Assembly: GCF_016612545.1 (NCBI RefSeq)
Contig: NZ_JAENRY010000084.1
Location: forward strand, 1 to 36,904
Source of the DNA: Streptomyces sp. MBT65
GTDB taxonomy: Bacteria; Actinomycetota; Actinomycetes; Streptomycetales; Streptomycetaceae
Direction of reading: 5' to 3'
DNA length: 36,904 nt
Below the pieces are notes generated by a model that saw nothing but the letters and a program-made list of their open reading frames with translations, was not told the origin of the DNA and did not search any database. Position numbers and translations under genes: made by a program. Positions 30,627 to 36,904 of this stretch are shown here, piece after piece (positions within the stretch are counted from its first letter, which is position 1; every line of letters starts with the position of its first letter).

Positions 30627-30662
30627 GGGGGGCGGCCTTGGCCGTTCCAATTCCCGCCCCCC
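30627..30662 (-). terminator. Terminator after the 55-aa gene
   Basis: Arms GGGGGGCGG (30627-30635) and CCGCCCCCC (30654-30662) are perfect over 9 bp with an 18-nt loop, right after the stop at 30672. It ends the preceding unit before the HNH promoter. Confidence 0.65.
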
Positions 30663-30671
30663 GGCGTGCGG

Positions 30672-30839
30672 TTACGCGGCTTGCCGGTGGTCGTCGGGTC
30701 CGGCGAGGACGATCGTCCACCCCATGGCGACCAGTTCCTCGACGACCTGCTCGGCCACGCCCTCGGCCGTGTTGAACCCGTTCCCGCGGGCGTTCTCGAC
30801 GCCCGCGCGCACGACGGCGAGGGCGGCGGCGGGGATCAT
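30672..30839 (-). CDS. Small hypothetical protein (55 aa)
   Basis: ATG 30839 overlaps the upstream stop (ATGA). The short, helical protein (AALAVVRAGVENARGNGFNTAEGVAEQVVEELV) ends in ...LAGPDDHRQAA. This looks like a small conserved actinophage protein; the function is unknown. It is the last gene of the unit running from 36.28 kb. Confidence 0.72.
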   Translation of the reverse strand: MIPAAALAVVRAGVENARGNGFNTAEGVAEQVVEELVAMGWTIVLAGPDDHRQAA

Positions 30840-31315
30840 CGCTGTGCCCCGGTGACATGCCGGGCCTCGCGCCGTCCGCACTGCTCGCGGGCGACCGGCG
30901 GGCGCATCATGAGCCGGGCGAGGCTGGCGCGCTCGTGCTCGGACCGTTCGGCGGCGGCGCGGCGGGCGGCCTCGGCCTCGGCGGCGGCGCGCTGCTGCTC
31001 CTCGATGCGGCGGCGCTCCTCGGCGGCGGCGCTGTGGCGCTCGGCGAGCAGGGCGGGGCCGTCGACCTCGAACCAGGTCGACCAGCGGCCGTAACCGTGG
31101 TGCTCCTCGACGACCACGTACGCGCCCTGCTCGGCCATGTCGCGCGCGATGCGGCGGGCGGCCTTGCGGTCCTGCGTCGGCTTGATCGCCGGGCGGTCCG
31201 GATGCTGGTCCCACGATCCCGTGATCCGGTACCCGCTGTTGTTTTTTGTGCGGTCGGTCGCGCTCGCGCGGCGACGGTGTGGGGCGCGCTCGGGGTGCTT
31301 CCTGCGGCTGGTCAT
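30836..31315 (-). CDS. Hypothetical charged helical protein (159 aa)
   Basis: ATG 31315 overlaps the upstream stop (ATGA), with AAGGAG about 10 nt before. The basic N-terminus (RRKHPERAPHRRR) is followed by a compact part (YGRWSTWFEVDGPALLAERH) and then a long Ala/Glu/Arg helix (RRRIEEQQRAAAEAEAARRA). The family was not recognised. Confidence 0.75.
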   Translation of the reverse strand: MTSRRKHPERAPHRRRASATDRTKNNSGYRITGSWDQHPDRPAIKPTQDRKAARRIARDMAEQGAYVVVEEHHGYGRWSTWFEVDGPALLAERHSAAAEERRRIEEQQRAAAEAEAARRAAAERSEHERASLARLMMRPPVAREQCGRREARHVTGAQR

Positions 31316-31995
31316 GCGGCCGGCTCCTTCGGTGAGTAGCGGCGGGCGGTGGCGATGTCGAGGCGCGAGGGGTGGGCGGCGCGGCGCGGGTTGCGGCGGC
31401 GGTTGACGCACGCCTCGCCGGCGCGGGCGCGGCAGTGCACATGCGGGCACGCGACGTCGAGCGGGTCGGGCAGTCCCTCGACGGCGCGGCGCTCGCGCTC
31501 GGCTCGGCGCGGCCGGTAGTCGGCGAGGGCCTGGGCGACGCTGCGGGGGACGTAGTCGCCGAGGGCGGCGAGGCGTTCGGCGACCTCGGCGGCGGGCCCG
31601 CCGGTCAGTTCCCGGAACGTCGCGGCGGGCGCGGTGCCGGTCGCGACGGCGTGCCGTGTGCCGAGCAGTTCGGCGCGGTACGCCTCCGGGTTGTCCGGGT
31701 CGGCGGCCGGAACGGGGTCGTGGTGGCGGTCGACGACGTCGCGGCGGAAACCGTGCCACGGACGCGACACGTCCGACGGCTTGACCGGGTACGGGCTGGT
31801 CGCGATGTGGTGGCGCACGACCTGTGCGGCGTCCCAGTGACGGCCGTTGGGGTGCGGCGCGGTCGGTGGGACGTCGGCGAGCAGGTCGGCCCACTGGTCG
31901 AGGACTTCGGCGGCGGCGGCCTGGTCGATGGGCGCGGTGCGCGGGTCGAGACGCACGGCGTAGGCGAGCAGGGCGGCGACTTGTTCGCGGGTCAC
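31312..31995 (-). CDS. Zinc-finger early protein (227 aa)
   Basis: GTG 31995 overlaps the upstream stop (GTGA), with AGGAG about 10 nt away. N-terminal residues 1-40 (VAALLAYAVRLDPRTAP...VLDQWADLL) are a motif often seen next to actinophage replication genes. The C-terminus has CPHVHCRARAGEACVN...HPSR, the typical Cys-rich actinobacterial zinc-finger with a trailing His. It is probably a DNA-binding partner of the replication protein encoded upstream. Confidence 0.82.
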   Translation of the reverse strand: MTREQVAALLAYAVRLDPRTAPIDQAAAAEVLDQWADLLADVPPTAPHPNGRHWDAAQVVRHHIATSPYPVKPSDVSRPWHGFRRDVVDRHHDPVPAADPDNPEAYRAELLGTRHAVATGTAPAATFRELTGGPAAEVAERLAALGDYVPRSVAQALADYRPRRAERERRAVEGLPDPLDVACPHVHCRARAGEACVNRRRNPRRAAHPSRLDIATARRYSPKEPAA

Positions 31996-32951
31996 TGGGC
32001 GTTCTCCTGGGGCGAGTTGAGGGCGGCGGCGAACAGATCGGCGGCGCGGGCGACACGTCCGGGGCGGGCGGCGTCGAGCGGGATCACGTCGGCGCCGGGC
32101 GAGGTCGGGGCGCCAGCCGGAACGGATGGGAGCGCAGTCCAGCCGGGCAGGAAGTACCGCACCGAGCGGGGGCGGCTCCGGGCGCGGCGCCACTGCTCGC
32201 GGGCGTGGTCGACCAGGGCGGGGACGGCGGTCCGCTTCACGATCGCCTCAAGGCGGAACCAATCGGCCTCGGCGAGGGACCACTCGACGACGACGCCGGC
32301 GGCGGTGAGCGCGTCACACAACGGCCGAAGGTTCGGCGGGACGGTGGGGGTCGAGCCGTAGCTAGCTGGCTGTACCTCCAAAGGAGGTACAGCGGGACGG
32401 GACGGGTCGGGTCGGGGGGACCGTGACGGGTCCATACCGTCACGCTGTGACGTACTGCCCTGACCTGCTAGGTCATCGGGAAACTCGATCTGATTCGCGG
32501 GCGGTTCACGATTTTCGGGCGGCGGATCGTCGTCGATTCGCTCGGTATTCGCCGACGGATCGAGCGGATTACGCTCCTGGGTCCGCTGCTCGGCGGCGCG
32601 CTCGCGCCCCCGTTTCTGCCGCTCGGCAGACCTCGCCCGCTCGTCCTCGACTCGGGCGCGGGTCGGGTTGTAGATCAGGAAGTCGTGCATGTAGTAGTCG
32701 CCGGGGGCCGGCTGCTGGCATCTCGGGCGCGGGCAAGTGTGGCCGTGCTCGTGCCACAGGCCGGCGGCGACCAGCTTCCGGGCCTGGGGCGCGGTGCCGT
32801 ACAGCTGGGCGACTACGCCCGGAATCATGCCCTCGGTGAGGTGCTGGGCGGCGTACGCGCCCGCCTTGACCCACAGGCCGACGGCGGCGTTACCGGCCTT
32901 GAGCGTCTTGGGGTGCCCGTAAAACGTGTCGTCGACTTTGAACCAGGTCAC
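31992..32951 (-). CDS. Replication-initiator-like protein (319 aa)
   Basis: The N-terminus (WFKVDDTFYGHPKTLKAGNAAVGLWVKAGAYAA...) and YYMHDFLIYNPTRARVEDERA match a family of actinophage replication proteins with a winged-helix front (about 1-100). A long, low-complexity linker (about 125-205) then leads to a helical C-terminal domain. The linker codons contain two inverted repeats and G-rich tandem sequence, as expected for an origin inside an initiator gene (lambda O arrangement). GTG 32951 has GAGGAG about 10 nt before it. The family call is by pattern, not search. Confidence 0.8.
   Translation of the reverse strand: MTWFKVDDTFYGHPKTLKAGNAAVGLWVKAGAYAAQHLTEGMIPGVVAQLYGTAPQARKLVAAGLWHEHGHTCPRPRCQQPAPGDYYMHDFLIYNPTRARVEDERARSAERQKRGRERAAEQRTQERNPLDPSANTERIDDDPPPENREPPANQIEFPDDLAGQGSTSQRDGMDPSRSPRPDPSRPAVPPLEVQPASYGSTPTVPPNLRPLCDALTAAGVVVEWSLAEADWFRLEAIVKRTAVPALVDHAREQWRRARSRPRSVRYFLPGWTALPSVPAGAPTSPGADVIPLDAARPGRVARAADLFAAALNSPQENAQ
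32370..32444. other. Candidate replication origin: two inverted repeats and G-rich tandem repeats
   Basis: CTGTACCTCC (32370-32379) and GGAGGTACAG (32383-32392) form perfect 10-bp arms around AAA. CGTGACGG (32422-32429) and CCGTCACG (32437-32444) form a second perfect stem, and GTGACG appears again at 32447. Between them are tandem GACGG/GTCGG units. The adjacent 32460-32580 stretch has visibly lower GC than the phage average. It is all inside the linker region of the initiator-like gene. Confidence 0.5.
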
Positions 32952-32977
32952 AGGGGTTGTGCTCCTCGGATGGGGCG

Positions 32978-33017
32978 CCCGGGGCGAGGGGCGTCGGTGG
33001 CTCGTCCTCGCCCCGGG
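32978..33017 (-). terminator. GC hairpin after the HNH-like gene
   Basis: Perfect 12-bp arms CCCGGGGCGAGG (32978-32989) and CCTCGCCCCGGG (33006-33017) surround a 16-nt loop. It lies 5 nt past the stop at 33023 and before the initiator start. Confidence 0.55.
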
Positions 33018-33022
33018 GCAGT

Positions 33023-33550
33023 TCAGGCGGTGACGTACGGGCGAGTACGGGCCGGCTGGTGCTCCTCGCACCGTGGCCCGCACGGATACGGCCGTACCTC
33101 GGAGTCGTGACACGTCGGGTTGCCGTGCCCACAACTGGGTTTGCTGGCAAGCCGGTTGCACTCCGCGCAGTACCGGCGGCCGTCGGCGCGGTGGCGGCCG
33201 TGTACGGCCTGGTCGTGCTTGCACTTGGGCGGGCGGTGCTGCATGCCCTTGACGTCGGCGAGGGCGGCGCGCTCGCGCTGTCGGGTCTCCTGGTCGTCGA
33301 CATGGGCGGGCGAGCAGCACGTCGGCACGTCGCACGATGGCGAGGCGCTGCCGGCCGGGGCCCGCCCGTGCCACAGGATGAACGCGGCCTGAAACGCGGT
33401 GTACGACGTGCCCTTGTGCTGGAACCGGCCCCCGCCCTTGGCGGGGGTGCCGGTCCACTCGCGGTGTCCGTCTTCGGTCTCGCGGGTGCGCTTGAGGAAC
33501 GCGAGGGCGAGGTCGACGGAAACGCCCCGTACGGGCGTGGCGGCGCTCAT
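33023..33550 (-). CDS. Degenerate HNH-like, Cys-rich protein (175 aa)
   Basis: ATG 33550 overlaps the methyltransferase stop (ATGA). The front half follows the HNH_3 layout (EWTGTPAKGGGRFQHKGTSYTAFQAAF...CDVPTCCSPAHV), but where the first catalytic His (HxC) is expected it has SPSC, so it may be inactive. The C-terminal half has YCAECNRLASKPSCGHGNPTC, a cysteine-rich zinc-binding region. It may be a DNA-binding protein derived from an HNH nuclease. Confidence 0.78.
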   Translation of the reverse strand: MSAATPVRGVSVDLALAFLKRTRETEDGHREWTGTPAKGGGRFQHKGTSYTAFQAAFILWHGRAPAGSASPSCDVPTCCSPAHVDDQETRQRERAALADVKGMQHRPPKCKHDQAVHGRHRADGRRYCAECNRLASKPSCGHGNPTCHDSEVRPYPCGPRCEEHQPARTRPYVTA

Positions 33551-35043
33551 GCGGCCAGTCCGAACCGTGCGGCGATTCCGGCGCGGTGCAGCAGGAACCG
33601 CAGCGCGTACGCGGCCTGCTGCGGCACGACCCCGTTCCCCAGTGCCTTGAGCTGGGCGGGGCGGGACAGACCCGGTACGCCGGTGATGTGGCCGAGGGGT
33701 AACCCCATCATCCACTCGACGAACGCCGGGGTCAGGCGGCCTCGATCGTCAGTTGGCCGGGGTGCCGGTCGGCCCGTGATCGCTTCCCACTGCGCAACGG
33801 CGTGGGCGTAGGGGCCCCAATCGATGCTGCCGTGTTCGCCAGAGTCGGCGTTCCGTCCCCGTGCTTCTGGTTGGGGCTTCCCTTGGTGCCGTCGCTCGCC
33901 CTGGGGGTCGGTAGCAGGTGCTCGACCTCGTCGGCGAGCGTCGGGCCGTGCCCGCCCCCCTTCCTTTTTTCCGGGTGCTGCGACCCCCCGCTCATTCCGA
34001 GCGATGCCGTCGGGGTCTTCAGCAGCCGTACGACTGCCGGTAGGCCGTCGTCGTGCCCCCTGCCCCGGCTGTCCCTCGCGAGGGGCGTCGGAAGGTGCGC
34101 GATGCGGGCTCGCAACGTGTCGTTGCGGTTCCCATCCGGCGTCCCTGGTCCGTTCCACTCGCTCGTGGTTGGGGTCGGCAGCAGGCCACGCGATGATGAA
34201 AACGCGCTCGCGCTGGTGAGGTGCCCCGATGTCGGATGCGCGCTGCACGTGCCATTCCGCATGGAACCCGAGGTCGGCCAAGTCGCCGAGTACGGCGCCG
34301 ATAGCTCGAAGAGTGTCGGCGTCTCCGCCGTCCGCATCCACAGGCGGGCTGTCGGGGCCCACACTGCGAACGGCCTTGGCCGAGAGAAGCCCGCGGACAT
34401 TTTCGATCACCACCAATCGGGGTCGGAGTACGGATATGGCGCGGGCGACGTGGAACCACAGGCCGGACCGGTTCCCCTTGACGACGCGCTCGGGCGGCGG
34501 GCCCGCCGGGTCGGCGAGGTCGCGGGCGTTGAGTTCGGCGACCGCGGCGGCGGCCTCCATGCCGACCAGGCGCGACGGAACGGTGCCGGACGGCGAGGCC
34601 GCTTCGCACGTCGCGAGGTCGTGCTCGCCCCACCGGCAGTTCCCGCACAGCAGGACGCCCGCGGGTATGACGGAGTCGCCGATCACGCCCGCGCGCTTGC
34701 CCGCCAAACTCACATCCTGGCAAGGGAAACCCGTGGTCAGGACGTCGACCGGCTCGACGTCCGACCACTCAACGGCCGTGATGTCACCGTGGTTTGGGAC
34801 GTCGGGCCAGTGGTGGGCGAGGATGCGCGCGGCGTACTGGTGCTTGTCGTCGGGGTCGTACTGGCAGTGCCACGCCACGGACGCGCCGAGGATGTCGCAG
34901 ACGGCCATGTCGAGGCCGCCGTACCCGGAGCACAGCGAACCGACGCGCAGCGCGTCGCCCTCCTCGATGGCGAGCTGTCCCGGCACCATCTCGACGGCCC
35001 GCTCGGCGAGCAGCTTCCCGACTGTGTCGAGAGTGAGACTCAC
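33547..35043 (-). CDS. dcm: DNA C5-cytosine methyltransferase (498 aa)
   Basis: Motif I (LCSGYGGLD, 37-45), catalytic PCQ in GFPCQD (Cys108), ENV (214-216), QRER (277-280) and QLKALGNGVVP near the C-terminus show a C5-cytosine methyltransferase, which probably protects phage DNA against host restriction. Between PCQ and ENV there is an extra Cys insert (C133, C136, C146). The segment 290-400 is low complexity; in another frame of the same strand it also reads as a protein-like repeat. GTG 35043 overlaps the upstream stop (GTGA). No partner restriction enzyme is recognised. Confidence 0.93.
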   Translation of the reverse strand: MSLTLDTVGKLLAERAVEMVPGQLAIEEGDALRVGSLCSGYGGLDMAVCDILGASVAWHCQYDPDDKHQYAARILAHHWPDVPNHGDITAVEWSDVEPVDVLTTGFPCQDVSLAGKRAGVIGDSVIPAGVLLCGNCRWGEHDLATCEAASPSGTVPSRLVGMEAAAAVAELNARDLADPAGPPPERVVKGNRSGLWFHVARAISVLRPRLVVIENVRGLLSAKAVRSVGPDSPPVDADGGDADTLRAIGAVLGDLADLGFHAEWHVQRASDIGAPHQRERVFIIAWPAADPNHERVERTRDAGWEPQRHVASPHRAPSDAPREGQPGQGARRRPTGSRTAAEDPDGIARNERGVAAPGKKEGGRARPDARRRGRAPATDPQGERRHQGKPQPEARGRNADSGEHGSIDWGPYAHAVAQWEAITGRPAPRPTDDRGRLTPAFVEWMMGLPLGHITGVPGLSRPAQLKALGNGVVPQQAAYALRFLLHRAGIAARFGLAA

Positions 35044-35465
35044 GCGGCCTCACCTCTGCCGAGGGAAGCCACGTTGCGGATGCGCGTAGCGAGGCGGCGG
35101 GTGATCCGGCCGGCGCGGGGGTCGACGCATACGGCGAGGCGGGTGATACGACGGGCGAGGGTGAGCGCGTCGTCGGGGCCGAGCAGGTCGTCGAGGTTGT
35201 CGGCGGGCGGAGCCTCGGCGAGCAGGGCCTCGCGGCTCCCGTCGGCCTCGGCGGCGCGCATGGCGCGCTCGTGCTCGGGCATGTCCTCGCTCACGACGGC
35301 GTGATCGAGGCGGACAACGTTCGCCCCGTGGTGCGTGAGCAGGTGGCCGACTGTGTCGGGGTCGGCGGTGTACGCGACGGCGAGGGCGTCGAGCAGCTGC
35401 TCGACGCGGTCGGCGATCGGCAGACGGACGGCGAGGCCGTCGGCTGTGAGCGTCGGGCGGATCAT
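35040..35465 (-). CDS. Hypothetical early protein (141 aa)
   Basis: ATG 35465 overlaps the upstream stop (ATGA). Helical, Ala/Asp/Arg-rich sequence (ADRVEQLLDALAVAYT..., DDLLGPDDALTLARRITRLA). It is coupled to the methyltransferase that follows, so the two are probably co-expressed. The family is unknown. Confidence 0.75.
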   Translation of the reverse strand: MIRPTLTADGLAVRLPIADRVEQLLDALAVAYTADPDTVGHLLTHHGANVVRLDHAVVSEDMPEHERAMRAAEADGSREALLAEAPPADNLDDLLGPDDALTLARRITRLAVCVDPRAGRITRRLATRIRNVASLGRGEAA

Positions 35466-35818
35466 CGGTGCAGCACCTCGGGCATGGTCGGCTCGTCGAC
35501 GGCGAGGGCGCCCGTGATGGCGTCGTAGACCTGCGGGCGGGTCCAGTCGGCGGCGGGGAGCATCCGGCGCAGCAGGCCGCGGGCGGCGCGGTGCGCGTCG
35601 CGGTCGGCCTTGATCGGCCCGCCGAGGGCGTCGTCGAGGGCGACCCACGTCGTGAGGCGCTGCTCGCCGTCGCGGTCGGCCTGTACAGGGACGGTCCGCA
35701 CGCGCACGGCGCCGGGGGCGATCTGGTCGAGCTGCCGGGCGATCACAGCCGTGCGGGTGGCGTGCTTCTCGGCGTCCGCGGCGCTGGGTACGGCGGCGGT
35801 ACGCTCAGGGGTGTTCAC
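35462..35818 (-). CDS. Hypothetical early protein (118 aa)
   Basis: GTG 35818 has GAGAGG upstream. A charged N-terminus leads to a beta/alpha part (VRVRTVPVQADRDGEQRLTTWVALDDA) and a helical end (RDAHRAARGLLRRMLPAADWTRPQVYDAI). It overlaps the next gene by 4 nt. No family was recognised. Confidence 0.75.
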   Translation of the reverse strand: MNTPERTAAVPSAADAEKHATRTAVIARQLDQIAPGAVRVRTVPVQADRDGEQRLTTWVALDDALGGPIKADRDAHRAARGLLRRMLPAADWTRPQVYDAITGALAVDEPTMPEVLHR

Positions 35819-35844
35819 GATCGGTACCTCTCGGGGTTCGGTCG

Positions 35845-35879
35845 GGAGGGCCGTCCGGGTCGCATCCGGGCGGCCCTCC
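35845..35879 (-). terminator. Hairpin after the 64-aa gene
   Basis: Arms GGAGGGCCGTCCGG (35845-35858) and CCGGGCGGCCCTCC (35866-35879) pair over 14 bp with one G-T wobble, just past the stop at 35886. It would separate the first two early genes from the rest. Confidence 0.6.
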
Positions 35880-35885
35880 GCGTTT

Positions 35886-36080
35886 TCAGGCGGCGGTGCG
35901 CTGCTGCTCGACGGCGGGCGCCTGCTGGCGCCGGTCGCGTTCGAGGCGGCGCAAGATCAGTTCTGTTCCGGAATCGAGGCGGCCGGCGGCGCGGTCGCGG
36001 TCCCGGCGGCGCCGGGCGGCATCGAGGACCCGGCGGAAATTGGCGATGGCCTGGTCGCGGGGGATCACGTCGCCAGTCAT
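35886..36080 (-). CDS. Small basic hypothetical protein (64 aa)
   Basis: ATG 36080 overlaps the HTH gene stop (ATGA). Almost entirely helical and Arg-rich (FRRVLDAARRRRDRDRAAGRLDSGTELILRRLERDRRQQ). It could bind nucleic acid. It is the second gene of the early lytic operon. The function is unknown. Confidence 0.72.
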   Translation of the reverse strand: MTGDVIPRDQAIANFRRVLDAARRRRDRDRAAGRLDSGTELILRRLERDRRQQAPAVEQQRTAA

Positions 36081-36283
36081 GCGGCGGCCTGCTTGATCAG
36101 CTGCCCGGCGGAAACGCCGTAGTGCGTTTCAACTGCCGCGGCTACGTTGGCACTTGGGGCGGTATGCCCGTGCCACAGGCGCCATGCGGTGTTCCGTGCA
36201 ACCTTCAACCGGCGTGCCGTGTCTGACGGAGTGTGGTCCCCCGCTTGTCGGGCGGCGGCGATCAAGGCGGCGCGGTCATACAT
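36077..36283 (-). CDS. Cro-like HTH protein, first early gene (68 aa)
   Basis: ATG 36283 has a perfect GGAGG 6 nt upstream. The small protein is mostly an XRE-type HTH (TPSDTARRLKVARNTAWRLWHGHTAPSANVAAAVETHYGV). It is transcribed divergently from the repressor gene and is the first gene of the lytic operon, the position of lambda cro. It may repress the repressor gene or act on the operators nearby. An excisionase role is the main alternative. Confidence 0.82.
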   Translation of the reverse strand: MYDRAALIAAARQAGDHTPSDTARRLKVARNTAWRLWHGHTAPSANVAAAVETHYGVSAGQLIKQAAA

Positions 36284-36315
36284 AGGCAACCTCCTTCCGC
36301 GGATGGTGGAATTCC

Positions 36316-36329
36316 TTCCATGGATGGAA
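36316..36329. promoter_or_regulatory. Repressor-type operator TTCCATGGATGGAA upstream of the Cro-like gene
   Basis: Inverted repeat TTCCAT-GG-ATGGAA, 33 bp upstream of the Cro-like ATG. It is the second of three copies of the same pattern. A -10-like TGTTAA lies just upstream on the minus strand (36331-36336), so binding would block early lytic transcription. Confidence 0.75.
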
Positions 36330-36369
36330 CGTTAACATGCCGGTGTGACGGGTGAGTCGAACGTATGCA

Positions 36370-36386
36370 CAGGAAAGTACTTCCTG
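36370..36386. promoter_or_regulatory. Palindrome CAGGAA-N5-TTCCTG in the switch region
   Basis: Six-bp arms at 36370-36375 and 36381-36386 surround AGTAC, just upstream of the plus-strand -35 box at 36394. The sequence differs from the TTCCAT operators, so a second regulator, such as the Cro-like protein, may use it. Confidence 0.4.
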
Positions 36387-36393
36387 AATATCG

Positions 36394-36422
36394 TTGACAC
36401 TCGGCATATGCCAGACAAGAAT
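36394..36422 (+). promoter_or_regulatory. Plus-strand promoter candidate toward the repressor
   Basis: A perfect -35 TTGACA (36394-36399), a 17-nt spacer and a weak -10 AAGAAT (36417-36422). The spacer contains the palindrome GGCATATGCC (36403-36412). It reads toward the repressor gene, starting near 36429, which would give a leader of about 115 nt. Confidence 0.5.
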
Positions 36423-36536
36423 CGGACGCCTGTTCGAGTGTGTTACCGCAGTTCATGGGGGTGAACCGTGCCAGAAGTGTGCGTTCGGGACAGGTTCGTA
36501 AGGGTGTGTAGCTGGGGACCGTCCACGCGCGGTATG

Positions 36537-36550
36537 TTCCATCCATGGAA
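36537..36550. promoter_or_regulatory. Repressor-type operator TTCCATCCATGGAA overlapping the repressor start
   Basis: Third copy of TTCCAT-NN-ATGGAA, extended to 16 bp by G36536/C36551. The second half contains the ATG of the repressor gene itself. TATGTT (36533-36538) may be a -10 box with transcription starting at or near the ATG, so the mRNA could be leaderless and autorepressed. Confidence 0.75.
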
Positions 36551-36904
36551 CACAGCAACCCGCAGGGGAATGATCGGGCTACCCCCGCAGAGTTCGCGCG
36601 ATGGCTTCGCGACCAACTCGAACGCCGGGACTACGACATGCGCCCCAGGGGCGGGGGGCAAGGCCGGTTTGCCACCGACTCCGGCATTGGTGCCGCAACG
36701 ATCAGCCGCATTCTCAACGGGCAGGGCGCACAGGACATCAAGGTTCTCGAAGCCCTCGCCAACGCACTTGACGTTCCACTCGCCGAGGTGCTGGTCGCCG
36801 CCGGCGTCCTAAGTCGCCCCGAGCTAACCGCCGTTCAGAACCCCACCCCACGCCCCGACGGCCCCATCACCCCGGAACAGGCCGCCGCGGAAATGGGCAT
36901 TGAC
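36545..36904 (+). CDS. XRE-family phage repressor, cut by the window edge (120 aa seen)
   Basis: It is the only clear plus-strand gene. Residues about 15-90 (PAEFARWLRDQLERRDYDMR...GIGAATISRILNGQGAQDIKVLEALANALDVPLAEVL) form an XRE HTH. The rest continues beyond the window with TPEQAAAEMGID. There is no ribosome site before the ATG, so a leaderless message is likely. It sits divergently from the Cro-like gene and between operator copies, so it is the probable immunity repressor. Confidence 0.88.
   Translation, partial: MEHSNPQGNDRATPAEFARWLRDQLERRDYDMRPRGGGQGRFATDSGIGAATISRILNGQGAQDIKVLEALANALDVPLAEVLVAAGVLSRPELTAVQNPTPRPDGPITPEQAAAEMGID

Noticed and set aside
33802..35304. Plus-strand ORF of 500 codons opposite the methyltransferase
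   Set aside because: The minus-strand gene has all methyltransferase motifs; the plus-strand translation shows none.
36455..36511. An 18-aa ORF on the plus strand in the repressor leader
   Set aside because: It has no ribosome binding site and no recognisable feature, so it is likely chance.

Overview
The window looks like Streptomyces (or close actinobacterial) DNA. It has very high GC, a G/C bias at third codon positions, many GTG starts, GTGA/ATGA stop-start overlaps and rare TTA codons. About 32 kb (roughly 4.39 kb to the right edge) is a temperate siphovirus, a prophage or phage genome. Nearly every gene is on the minus strand, so it reads from right to left.

Right to left, the phage holds: (a) a switch region at 36.28-36.90 kb, with a plus-strand XRE repressor cut off by the window edge, a divergent Cro-like HTH gene and several palindromic operator candidates; (b) an early and replication block at 25-36.1 kb, with small proteins of unknown function, a C5-cytosine methyltransferase, two HNH-type proteins and a replication-initiator-like gene that may carry the origin inside its coding sequence; (c) a lipoprotein gene set off by terminators (a moron-like cassette, 24.3-24.8 kb); (d) a late operon at 4.39-24.23 kb in the usual order: small and large terminase, portal, minor capsid, a small Rmf/CrpP-like protein, scaffold, HK97-type capsid, head-tail connectors, tail terminator, major tail protein, tail chaperones with a -1 frameshift, tape measure, tail-tip and fibre proteins, GH25 endolysin, holin and an XhlA-like protein. 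A strong bidirectional terminator at 4340-4386 closes the late operon. No integrase, attachment site or tRNA gene was recognised, so the prophage ends are not defined here.

The left 4.2 kb is a separate module on the same strand. It has an XRE regulator with a long C-terminal sensor-like region and its own terminator, then a tight operon: two small unknown proteins, a SpoIIAB/RsbW-like ATPase, an unknown 154-aa protein, a radical SAM protein with an almost canonical SPASM cysteine pattern, and a 42-residue peptide gene ending in a short Cys-containing tail. This reads as an uncharacterised radical-SAM RiPP cluster, either lysogenic-conversion cargo or flanking host DNA. The first gene of the operon has two TTA codons, which suggests bldA-dependent expression.

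The first 135 bases are a perfect 65-bp inverted repeat around a 5-nt loop. One arm contains the end of the peptide gene. It is either a contig-end fold-back around a natural terminator or a real inverted duplication. All functional calls come from reading the sequence and from knowledge of the families; no database search was possible.
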